64,000 bases of DNA from CAWIHK01 sp963835935 (lineage in GTDB: Bacteria; Bacteroidota; Ignavibacteria; UBA10030; CAVZMI01), in contig CAWIHK010000005.1 in NCBI GenBank assembly GCA_963835935.1, forward strand, positions 310,001 through 374,000, read 5' to 3'. A program made the translations under genes and the position numbers. Shown here piece after piece: positions 17,813-24,782 of the stretch. The notes below the pieces were generated by a model that worked only from the letters and a program-made list of their open reading frames with translations, was not told the DNA's origin and searched no databases. Every line of letters begins with the position of its first letter. Position 1 is the first letter of the stretch.

Positions 17813-18565
17813 TTATTGAAAACTCATGAGAACGGAATTCACAATTAAATACCATCCATCAACCAGAATGAATAAAAGAATTTTGAATGGAAGCGAAACA
17901 AGAACCGGCGGCAACATCATCATACCCATCGACATTAGAATACTTGCGCAAATCATATCGATCATCAAAAAAGGAACGAAAATAATAAATCCCATCTGGA
18001 ATCCTATTCGCATCTCGCTAATAGAAAACGCAGGAATCAGCACATAGGTCGGGATGTCATCTCGCGTCGCGGGCTTTTGCATGTTTGCCATGTTTATAAA
18101 GAGTGCCAGATCTTTTTCACGAGTTTGTTTGAACATGAATTGCCGCAACGGTTCCACAGCCTTATTATATGCTTCTTCCTGCGTGATTTGATTTTTCATA
18201 TATGGCTGCAGCGCTTTATCATTTATCTGATTCCACACCGGTGCCATAATAAAAAATGTAATGAACATTGCCAGTCCAACCAGTATTTGGGCGGGGGGCA
18301 TTTGTTGCGTTCCCATCGCTTGTTTTAAAAAATGAAAAACGATTATAATTCTAATGAAACATGTCGTCATGATGAGAAGAGCAGGAGCAAGCGACAATAC
18401 TGTCATCAGCAGAACTATTTGGACCGTCATCGAGACATCGGACGGTTTTGTAGCTTTTTCAATTCCGATTGACACCTTCGGCAGCGGAAATCCTTTTCCA
18501 TTCTGTGCCGATACCATCATGGTGCAAAGCATTAGCAGAGCAACAAGAACAAGAAATCGTCTCAT
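17813..18565 (-). CDS. fliP: Flagellar export protein FliP
   Basis: A 250-residue FliP. I placed the start at 18565, because the residues from there (MRRFLVLVALLMLCTMMVSA) form the cleavable signal peptide characteristic of FliP. A longer reading frame to 18682 would overlap fliO by more than 100 nt and put the signal peptide inside the protein. Conserved blocks include SLAPALLIMTTCFIRIIIVF, ALGTQQ-like MGTQQMPPAQILVGLA, and FLMIDMICASILMSMGMMML. Five FliP copies form the pore of the export gate. The ATG follows the fliO stop by 4 nt. Confidence 0.96.
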   Translation of the reverse strand: MRRFLVLVALLMLCTMMVSAQNGKGFPLPKVSIGIEKATKPSDVSMTVQIVLLMTVLSLAPALLIMTTCFIRIIIVFHFLKQAMGTQQMPPAQILVGLAMFITFFIMAPVWNQINDKALQPYMKNQITQEEAYNKAVEPLRQFMFKQTREKDLALFINMANMQKPATRDDIPTYVLIPAFSISEMRIGFQMGFIIFVPFLMIDMICASILMSMGMMMLPPVLVSLPFKILLFILVDGWYLIVNSVLMSFQ

Positions 18566-18569
18566 GAGT

Positions 18570-18920
18570 TTAATTCGTATGGAGAAATCTTTTGAATATG
18601 TCTGCAAAACGCTGTCCGGATTTTGATGCTTCAGCCACTGATAATTCAAATTTTTCAAGTGCTTGAACATCGGAAATCTCACTTAATTTTGTCAAACCAT
18701 TTTCAGCGCTACCCACGACGAGAATTTTTCCTGGAACACGGACCAGAAAAATTGATCGCTTCGGCTGGAGAGGAATATGCGCGATGACATCGATTCCACT
18801 GCCGGATGACCCAAATGCCTTTCCGGGCAGGAGATATTTTTTAGCCACCCATCCTACACCTATCATCAGTAAGGCAATGAATGCGAGGGAACCGATTGTG
18901 CGAAATAATAAATCTGCCAT
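18570..18920 (-). CDS. fliO: Flagellar assembly protein FliO
   Basis: A 116-residue single-pass membrane protein. One helix (residues about 8-27) is followed by a small cytoplasmic beta-rich domain with DVIAHIPLQPKRSIFLVRV and KILVVGSAENG, typical of FliO. FliO helps the FliP ring assemble. Its ATG overlaps the stop codon of the fliN reading frame (TAATG), which also shows where fliN is meant to end. Confidence 0.9.
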   Translation of the reverse strand: MADLLFRTIGSLAFIALLMIGVGWVAKKYLLPGKAFGSSGSGIDVIAHIPLQPKRSIFLVRVPGKILVVGSAENGLTKLSEISDVQALEKFELSVAEASKSGQRFADIFKRFLHTN

Positions 18921-19088
18921 TATCTCTTTCCCCCTCTGATGCGTTCAGCGGGATCTATGATATTTGTCAAACGAATTCCAAAGTGTTTGTCGATGACAAC
19001 GACTTCACCTTCAGCCATTTTTTTACCGTTGATGAGAATATCGACAGGCTCGCTTGCGAGTTTATCAAATTCAACCAATGAACCGCGC
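18920..19088 (-). pseudogene. fliN: FliN C-terminal part, separated from its start by a single-base frameshift
   Basis: Reading the minus strand in the frame one base off the upstream fliN ORF gives the missing C-terminal FliN domain: LERGSLVEFDKLASEPVDIL, then NGKKMAEGEVVVIDKHFGIR and TNIIDPAERIRGGKR, ending at a TAA that overlaps the fliO ATG. This is the conserved SpoA dimerisation domain of FliN. It has no start of its own. Removing one G of the GG pair near 19096-19097 joins the two parts seamlessly. I regard it as one gene with the next entry. Confidence 0.9.
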
Positions 19089-19448
19089 TCAAGCTCCAAG
19101 AATATCCTTCACGAGCATGCTCGTTCGGCCAAGTTCAATCGAAACCGGCAGCATGAGGTCGAGTAAAAGTTCAAGTTTTTTGTCACGCTTTTCCGGACTA
19201 ATATTCGGTTTCAAGTTTTCAAACTGAGCTGCTTCAACAGTCGGTTGTGAAGAAGTCTGGTCACTTTGCTCTGCTTGAGGTTTTCCCGAATCTATTTCCG
19301 ACATCATCTTGACCATTTCAATTTCTTCAGGTGTCAGATTTTCTTCAGCGCCGATATTCTTTAAAAGACCATTCTGATCCGAATTTTGATCTTTTTTCTG
19401 ATCCTGTTCAGGCTTCTGTCCTTCTGGATTATTAACTTGATCCGTCAT
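19089..19448 (-). CDS. fliN: Flagellar switch protein FliN, N-terminal part (frameshifted)
   Basis: A 119-codon frame starting at an ATG that overlaps the fliM stop by 4 nt. It has an acidic, Gln-rich N-terminal extension (about 85 residues) and then enters the FliN core: LELLLDLMLPVSIELGRTS and MLVKDIL. There the frame runs into a TGA after Gly-Ala, whereas FliN normally continues with about 57 more residues, found in the +1 frame (preceding entry). FliN forms most of the C-ring and binds CheY-P and FliH. Without the C-terminal domain the protein should not work, so a sequencing or assembly indel is the simplest reading. The intact gene would span 18920-19448. Confidence 0.9.
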   Translation of the reverse strand: MTDQVNNPEGQKPEQDQKKDQNSDQNGLLKNIGAEENLTPEEIEMVKMMSEIDSGKPQAEQSDQTSSQPTVEAAQFENLKPNISPEKRDKKLELLLDLMLPVSIELGRTSMLVKDILGA

Positions 19449-20455
19449 GTTGATTCCTCATTGATATCTTCTATTGAAACAAAGCGTGTGACTTTTAGCG
19501 CACATCGCCCGTCGACCATTCCTGGACGACCGTAACATTTGTGTAAACCGTTTATAAACACTTTTATCTCACCATCAACATGAGTGTCTAATCGTATTAC
19601 ATCGCCGATCTCCAGATCGATTAAATCCTTCATACTGATCCGGGTCTGCCCAAGAGTTGCTGACAATGGCAACTTTGTGACACCTAATTGACGGCTTATA
19701 ATATCCGGCCGTGTCTTACTACTCCCTTTTGTCGATGCATGATAGAATCGCTGTGTATTTAGTTTGCCGATTGTTTCTTCGAGTGCAAATATTGGCAATC
19801 CAAGATTCATCATGTATGGAACTGTTCCCAGGCTCACCTCAAACGATACGACAAGAACGATTTCACTGGCAGGAGCTATTTGCACAAAGTCCGGCTCGCT
19901 CTCAAATCGATCTAGTTTAAATTGGAGATTCCCTATAGATTTCCATGCTGTTTGTAAATCGACAAATATCGTCTCAACGACATTTTCCATCACACCCTGT
20001 TCGATGTTCGTGATCAACCGGGATTTTTTCTGTGATTCTCCACTCCCTCCAAGAAGCCTTTCGACAAGCGCAAAAACAAGCGGAGGGCTGATTTCCAGAA
20101 TTCCGCATCCGTCCGTTCCCTCAATATTAAATACATATAAACAACTTGGGCTGGTTACTGAAAGAATGAACTCCGAATAGAATAACTGATCGACAGAAGT
20201 AACATTTACCGTTACAGCAGATTGAAGTTTGGACACCATGTGCGATCCGAACGCTTCCGCAAATCCTTCATGAACGGTATGAAGTGTCCGCAATTGATTT
20301 TTAGAAACACGATTCGGAAGTCTGAAATCATAGGTAAGTATCTCACGTTGTTTCTCTGGTTCCGATTCCTCGAGTAATTTATCCAGATCGAGTCCACCGG
20401 ATGACATTCCAGATAATAATTTATCAATTTCTTGTTGCGATAATACTTCAGCCAT
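19445..20455 (-). CDS. fliM: Flagellar motor switch protein FliM
   Basis: A 336-residue FliM. The N-terminal LSQQEIDKLL is the CheY-P binding peptide. The middle domain (about residues 45-235, including LEISPPLVFALVERLLGG) resembles CheC-like folds and binds FliG. The C-terminal SpoA domain (LPLSATLGQTRISMKDLIDL) pairs with FliN. It connects chemotaxis signalling to motor reversal. The gene overlaps fliN by 4 nt and follows fliL by 6 nt. Confidence 0.98.
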   Translation of the reverse strand: MAEVLSQQEIDKLLSGMSSGGLDLDKLLEESEPEKQREILTYDFRLPNRVSKNQLRTLHTVHEGFAEAFGSHMVSKLQSAVTVNVTSVDQLFYSEFILSVTSPSCLYVFNIEGTDGCGILEISPPLVFALVERLLGGSGESQKKSRLITNIEQGVMENVVETIFVDLQTAWKSIGNLQFKLDRFESEPDFVQIAPASEIVLVVSFEVSLGTVPYMMNLGLPIFALEETIGKLNTQRFYHASTKGSSKTRPDIISRQLGVTKLPLSATLGQTRISMKDLIDLEIGDVIRLDTHVDGEIKVFINGLHKCYGRPGMVDGRCALKVTRFVSIEDINEEST

Positions 20456-20461
20456 GTGTTT

Positions 20462-21034
20462 TTATTGGATTATGAATTTGCTGAAATAGACATTTCGTAA
20501 TACACCATCTCTCACAAAAGGAGAAATCTTTTGCCCAATCTCAACTCTCAGCGAATCGCGTTCAACAATCCGATCAAGCTCACCAAGCGATTTACTTGAA
20601 AGAATTGTGATTAACGCATCCCGAACCTGTACTTCTTTTCTTTCTAAATCTGCGAGCATCTCGGGAGAAGAAACTTCCAACCCTATCGTCGTAAGCAGGA
20701 ACCGCGATCCATTTGTGCCGGCTGGATTGACAATAATATCTTTTACCACGTAGACAAAATTTGAATCCGCGACACTACTATTCCTTGCTTTCTGGTCACT
20801 CACATCTGTTTTTTCTGATGTCTGTTCTGAATTCAATCCGTCAGGTTTATTCGCAGAAGCCGAACCAGTAAATCTGGCGATGATCAGATATAGCAAGACA
20901 AGTTGGACAGCACCGAGAGGAACGCCATAAATTAAAATTTTTTTCAGATTTAATTTCTTCGGTTTTTCAGGCTCAGTAGCTGGAGCAGGTGCAGGTGTAA
21001 CCGCTGAAGCTGGTTTTTTAAGATTCTCAGCCAT
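20462..21034 (-). CDS. fliL: Flagellar basal-body protein FliL
   Basis: A 190-residue single-pass inner-membrane protein. A Pro/Ala-rich cytoplasmic tail (residues 1-30) precedes a membrane helix (about 32-52), then a periplasmic FliL domain with VVKDIIVNPAGTNGSRFLLT and KEVQVRDALITILSSKSL. FliL surrounds stator units and supports torque. It is the first gene after a sigma-54-type promoter at 21076-21091 and probably leads the fliL-M-N-O-P-Q-R-flhB-A-F-G operon. Confidence 0.94.
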   Translation of the reverse strand: MAENLKKPASAVTPAPAPATEPEKPKKLNLKKILIYGVPLGAVQLVLLYLIIARFTGSASANKPDGLNSEQTSEKTDVSDQKARNSSVADSNFVYVVKDIIVNPAGTNGSRFLLTTIGLEVSSPEMLADLERKEVQVRDALITILSSKSLGELDRIVERDSLRVEIGQKISPFVRDGVLRNVYFSKFIIQ

Positions 21035-21075
21035 TTTTTTCCACCCATTATATTATTGAGTTATTATAAAAAAAT

Positions 21076-21091
21076 GGCAATTCGTGTGCCA
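21076..21091 (-). promoter_or_regulatory. Sigma-54-type promoter ahead of fliL
   Basis: The minus strand reads TGGCACACGAATTGCC, matching the sigma-54 consensus TGGCAC-N5-TTGC with GG and GC exactly 10 nt apart. It lies 42 nt upstream of the fliL ATG, leaving room for a short leader. An NtrC-type activator is encoded at 45987-47408. Confidence 0.75.
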
Positions 21092-21180
21092 ATAAGAAGG
21101 AACTCAGAAGGACGCAATTTGTTTAATTGCAATATGTTAGAGATGCAATGCTTTCATAAAAAAACTCGATCAGAAAATCA

Positions 21181-21202
21181 ATCTGGCTAAAAATAACCAG
21201 AT
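21181..21202 (-). terminator. Weak hairpin between flbD and fliL
   Basis: ATCTGG and CCAGAT form a 6-bp stem with a 10-nt A/T loop, followed on the minus strand by a T-rich stretch. It lies downstream of flbD in the 230-nt gap before fliL and may end the upstream operon. The short stem makes this tentative. Confidence 0.4.
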
Positions 21203-21264
21203 GAATATTATTATGATTCAATGATTATTTTTTCTTTTTCATTCTGTGCGTCGTTGATGTGATA

Positions 21265-21444
21265 TTAAGACAACGCTGTCGATATTCTGACTACCTTATC
21301 AATAACTTTATCGACGCTGTCACGAACCATAATTTTTTTCCCTGTGGTTGTGGTGATGATTGTATCGGGGGTTGCTTCTATGAATTCAATCAAGTCGGCA
21401 TTAATTACCAATTCGGTATTATTATATCGCGTCACAGCAATCAT
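21265..21444 (-). CDS. flbD: FlbD family flagellar protein
   Basis: A 59-residue protein with the FlbD pattern: MIAVTRYNNTELVINADLIE, then IEATPDTIITTTTGKKIMV and a short helix. I chose the ATG at 21444 because GGAGG lies 6 nt upstream and the family starts MI.vTRlNg. FlbD (not the Caulobacter regulator of the same name) normally precedes motA, motB and fliL. Here fliL follows but motA and motB are missing. The gene lies 58 nt downstream of flgE. Confidence 0.85.
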   Translation of the reverse strand: MIAVTRYNNTELVINADLIEFIEATPDTIITTTTGKKIMVRDSVDKVIDKVVRISTALS

Positions 21445-21502
21445 AATCCCTCCAGAAAAATATAGCGGCCTCATTAGTTGAGGCCGCCATTAGTCATTCC
21501 GG

Positions 21503-22576
21503 TTAACGTTTCAAATTCACGAGTTCTTGAAGGAACTCATCACTCGTAGTTATCACTCTGGCATTCGCCTGGAACCCGCGTTGTGCAACAATCATGTTCG
21601 TGAATTCCTGGGCAAGATCGACATTGGATTGTTCAAGTGCATTAGACACAACCTTTGTCTGAATCGATTCACCGGCAGCACCTACAACCGGACTACCGGA
21701 ATTCCCGGAAATATCAAACATGTTTTTGTTCACCTCTTCTAACCCGCCCGGATTATTAAAAGTCGCTATCATAATCTGAGCCAATGTACTCACGGTACCA
21801 TTTGAGAATGTCCCGAGGATATTACCGTTTGTGTCGACAGAGATAGAACTTAATTCACCGAGTCCACGACCATCCTGGTCATTTGCCGATATTGTTGATG
21901 TGCCCTGAAACTGAGTGACACCAGTAGAACTCGCCGCTGTTCCAAAATTTAATTTCACTTCCTGCGTAGAACCAGACCCCGAATTCAACTCAAGACTGTC
22001 AGATCCATCAGTATACGTGAATGACTTAAAGGATCCATCATTATTAAATTCGATTTGTCCCATACTCCCCTTTGTTATTGTAGCAGGCGTGGGAACTGTA
22101 GCCTTCCATTCCCATGTATTTGTTTGATTCGGATCTTTTGTGAACGACAGTGCGATTGTATGTTTGTTTCCCAACGAATCGAATACTGTTACCGAAGCAT
22201 TACTGGTAACATCGGTTGCTGGTGTCGTTTGAGTAAAATTATTAAAAACATTATTAAATACCGGTGGTGAAGTCGCTGTATCTTTTAAAACCAGATTTGA
22301 AATTACATTAACAGATCCTCCATCACAATGCACAACCATATTCCCGGTGGTTGGATCGATACTACTGTCCGTGTTACTTATTCCGAATGTGCTGATCACC
22401 TTGTCAAGAAGATTTTGATATGTGGTTGTACTGCCATCGACAGTTAATGTTTTTTCTTGAACTGCAGTTACACCTTTTGAGCCGTCAATGTCTATAATGT
22501 CTGTATCTGCTATGCCAAGGTTTATTCCGTCGCTATTTCGCAAACTGGTCAAAAGGTCGGTACCTTTTGCCTGCGG
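21503..22576 (-). pseudogene. flgE: FlgE C-terminal part, separated by a single-base frameshift
   Basis: This frame carries the second half of the hook protein: DLLTSLRNSDGINLGIADTD, an NFTQTTPATDVTSNASVTVFDSLG region, and the closing EQSNVDLAQEFTNMIVAQRG axial signature. No proper start exists; the first available codon is an internal TTG. The frame joins the upstream flgE frame if one base is added near the five-T run of the minus strand at 22577-22581, giving AFFPQAKGTDLL, close to the usual FlgE sequence there. With the next entry it makes one gene spanning 21503-23583, about 693 residues. Confidence 0.9.
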
Positions 22577-23583
22577 AAAAACGCATCCGATGATAGAGTG
22601 TTGCCTGCACCTTTTGTATATGTACCAGCAAGGCCTGAGAGCGCCGACTGTAGATTCAAGTTCGAGCTTGTAATCGATAATGTTACGTCTGCACCCGTCG
22701 TTGCATCAGAAGTGTTTTCAAGAGTTATTTTGCCGCCACTGACATAAACAGCGGTTGAATCTGATTTACCTTTTGAATCTGCTAGACCGAAATCGCTGGC
22801 AATTAATGCGGCAAGACCAGCCAATGTGTGAAAATTATCATTCCCTGCCTCGGTAGTATATACATATGTGCCTGTTGTTTTTCCGTCAGTGACACTGACA
22901 GTTGCCGGAGCTGCGCTCAAATCACCGATAGTTGTTACCGTTCCGCCAGATGATACAGACTTTAATCCCTCTACGTTGGAACTGCCATCTTCATCTGCAT
23001 AAATACTTCCCGTTTGAAGAATTGCACCTGTCGGAGTCGCGCCTGCATCGAGATTGCCGGAAAAGTCTACATAAGTTGTCGCTGTTGCTGGAGATGTTTG
23101 TCCATTTGGTATCTGAATATTTTGAAGCGCGGTTCCAGCCGGAACCGTTCCATCAACAGCCATCTTCCCCTGAACTATACTCCCATTTGCTGAATCGACC
23201 AGCGTGCCATTTGCATCGAATAGAAATTCTCCATCTCTTGTATAGAGATTTCTGCCATCTTTATTTACAATAAAGAAACCGTCGCCCTGAAGAGCAAGGT
23301 CTGTATTCTGTCCGGTAGTCTCTATATTTCCTTGGGTGAACATCGTATCAACTGCTCCCAGAGAAACACCCAGACCAACTTGAATAGGATTTGTACCGCC
23401 TTCATTAGTAAGAGGTTGAGTTCCAGCACGTAAGGTTTGAGCAAACGTTTCACTGAATGTAACACGACCGGCTTTGAAACCTGTAGTATTAATATTTGCG
23501 ATGTTATTACTGATGACGTCCATCATGACACCATCATTCTGTAAACCAGAAACACCGGCAAATAAAGAACGAAGTAATGACAT
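22549..23583 (-). CDS. flgE: Flagellar hook protein FlgE, N-terminal part (frameshifted)
   Basis: A 344-codon frame starting MSLLRSLFAGVSGLQ, with SNNIANINTTGFKAGRVTF, GVSLGAVDTMFTQGNIETTG and LALQGDGFFIVNKDG, all standard for FlgE. A variable Gly/Thr/Ala-rich domain follows (residues about 180-325). It stops early after QKVPTF, exactly where the downstream frame resumes the hook sequence. FlgE polymerises into the hook, so loss of the C-terminal axial helix would abolish function; an indel in the assembly is more likely than a true mutation. AAGGAGGGT precedes the ATG. Confidence 0.92.
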   Translation of the reverse strand: MSLLRSLFAGVSGLQNDGVMMDVISNNIANINTTGFKAGRVTFSETFAQTLRAGTQPLTNEGGTNPIQVGLGVSLGAVDTMFTQGNIETTGQNTDLALQGDGFFIVNKDGRNLYTRDGEFLFDANGTLVDSANGSIVQGKMAVDGTVPAGTALQNIQIPNGQTSPATATTYVDFSGNLDAGATPTGAILQTGSIYADEDGSSNVEGLKSVSSGGTVTTIGDLSAAPATVSVTDGKTTGTYVYTTEAGNDNFHTLAGLAALIASDFGLADSKGKSDSTAVYVSGGKITLENTSDATTGADVTLSITSSNLNLQSALSGLAGTYTKGAGNTLSSDAFFRRQKVPTF

Positions 23584-23613
23584 AAGTGTACCCTCCTTAG
23601 TTTTGATTTGTCT

Positions 23614-23641
23614 GATAGTGCGTCAGTCGATCGGCACTATC
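23614..23641 (-). promoter_or_regulatory. Inverted repeat in the flgE leader
   Basis: GATAGTGC and GCACTATC form a perfect 8-bp stem around a 12-nt loop, 31 nt upstream of the flgE ATG. A second imperfect hairpin (GTTTC/GAAAC arms, near 23656-23675) stands further upstream in the same 115-nt leader. Neither is followed by a T tract, so they are more likely leader structures than terminators. Confidence 0.5.
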
Positions 23642-23698
23642 GGAGGGCTTCCTCGGTTTCATTTAGAATGGAAACACGGAGGGCCAGCCCAGAAACTA

Positions 23699-24094
23699 TT
23701 ATTTTGTACTTGTTGCAATTATTGCGCTATCTATATTTGTAAAAACATTGTCCTTCATCTGATCCTGAGTCATAGCTGTGATGACAGTCTTATTACGGAC
23801 ATTCACGATAAACGCCAGATCTTTAAGAAGAACAAGTGAGTCTTGTGCACCTTTTTGTTCCGCCTGAGAAACAGCTTTCTGAATTGCCTGTTTATCATCG
23901 GAAGAAAGTGCAATATTGCGCGACTCAAGCCGCTGTTGTGCGTGATTCGAGAACTTCAGATCATCGAGTTCGTTCTGTAGAATTTCATCGAAAGGTTTTG
24001 AATCTTCCGGAAGTTCAACAGGAACACGCGTCTTCAGTCCTTCGACACCGCCAATCGGCAAGAACGGCAATTTTACGCCATCGATTTCAGACAT
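23699..24094 (-). CDS. Flagellar operon protein, TIGR02530/DUF3766-like
   Basis: A 131-residue cytoplasmic protein whose middle reads FDEILQNELDDLKFSNHAQQRLESRNI, a pattern typical of the TIGR02530 flagellar operon family usually found between flgD and flgE. The following helices and the LAFIVNVRNKTVITAM strand pair also fit. The role in hook assembly is not established. It starts 3 nt after flgD and precedes flgE by 115 nt, exactly the usual position. No signal peptide or membrane segment is present. Confidence 0.8.
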   Translation of the reverse strand: MSEIDGVKLPFLPIGGVEGLKTRVPVELPEDSKPFDEILQNELDDLKFSNHAQQRLESRNIALSSDDKQAIQKAVSQAEQKGAQDSLVLLKDLAFIVNVRNKTVITAMTQDQMKDNVFTNIDSAIIATSTK

Positions 24095-24096
24095 TT

Positions 24097-24771
24097 TTAT
24101 GATCCTAATATTTCTTGAACATCAGAGAGTTTTATCGACTGACCGTTGACAATCAACATCGTTCCTGAACTTGTAAACTTTACACCAGTTACAGTTCCAG
24201 TAGTGTAGGGTGTTGCACCAAGATCGGTTCCATTACTGTCGTAAGCACTGACTTTGAATGTGTAAGTTCCGGCGCCGAGTGTATTTCCTTGATCGTCTGT
24301 TCCATCCCATTCAATCGTATTATCACCGACGGTGAGTTTCTTAGAGTCAATCGTCTTAACAACATCGCCGCTCGAATTAAGAATCTGAACAGTAACTGAA
24401 TTAGCTTGTTGCGGCAATGTATATCCTATGCCGACCTGATCGGTTCCATCATATGTCAATTGAGTTGAGGCGGATCGGACTACTTTCCCGATGTACGTTG
24501 TTGACAACGAATTATTAATAGATTGATTAAGTATCGCTGTCGCACTGACGCTCTCGGTCAATAAAGTATTCATATTTGTCAATTGTTCTACTGTACTGAA
24601 CTGAGCAAGTTGTGCCGCAAAATCACTTCCTGACATTGGGTTTAACGGATCCTGGTTCTGCAATTGCTCTGTAAGCAGTTTCAGAAAATCGTCTTTCCCA
24701 AGCGTACTCTTCGAAGTCGTTTGAGTTGTAGTGTCTTCCATCGAAGATGTTGTTGATGTTGTTGGATACAT
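24097..24771 (-). CDS. flgD: Hook-capping protein FlgD
   Basis: A 224-residue FlgD. The N-terminal export region contains LGKDDFLKLLTEQLQNQDPL and FAAQLAQFSTVEQLTNMN, the diagnostic blocks. The C-terminal half has the FlgD Ig-like and tudor-like folds, with NTIEWDGTDDQGNTLGAGTY. FlgD caps the growing hook and is discarded on completion. It lies 11 nt downstream of fliK and 2 nt before the TIGR02530-like gene. Confidence 0.95.
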   Translation of the reverse strand: MYPTTSTTSSMEDTTTQTTSKSTLGKDDFLKLLTEQLQNQDPLNPMSGSDFAAQLAQFSTVEQLTNMNTLLTESVSATAILNQSINNSLSTTYIGKVVRSASTQLTYDGTDQVGIGYTLPQQANSVTVQILNSSGDVVKTIDSKKLTVGDNTIEWDGTDDQGNTLGAGTYTFKVSAYDSNGTDLGATPYTTGTVTGVKFTSSGTMLIVNGQSIKLSDVQEILGS

Positions 24772-24782
24772 ACGTTCCCTTT

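Noticed and set aside
18566..18682. Longer N-terminus for FliP starting at 18682
   Set aside because: It overlaps fliO by over 100 nt and would bury the FliP signal peptide inside the protein; the start at 18565 fits the family and the operon.
22549..22580. Programmed frameshifting in flgE
   Set aside because: No standard slippery heptamer or downstream pseudoknot is visible; a one-base change in a T run explains it more simply.
23584..23698. Cyclic di-GMP riboswitch in the flgE leader
   Set aside because: The leader has two hairpins but lacks the conserved GEMM core and tetraloop receptor sequences.
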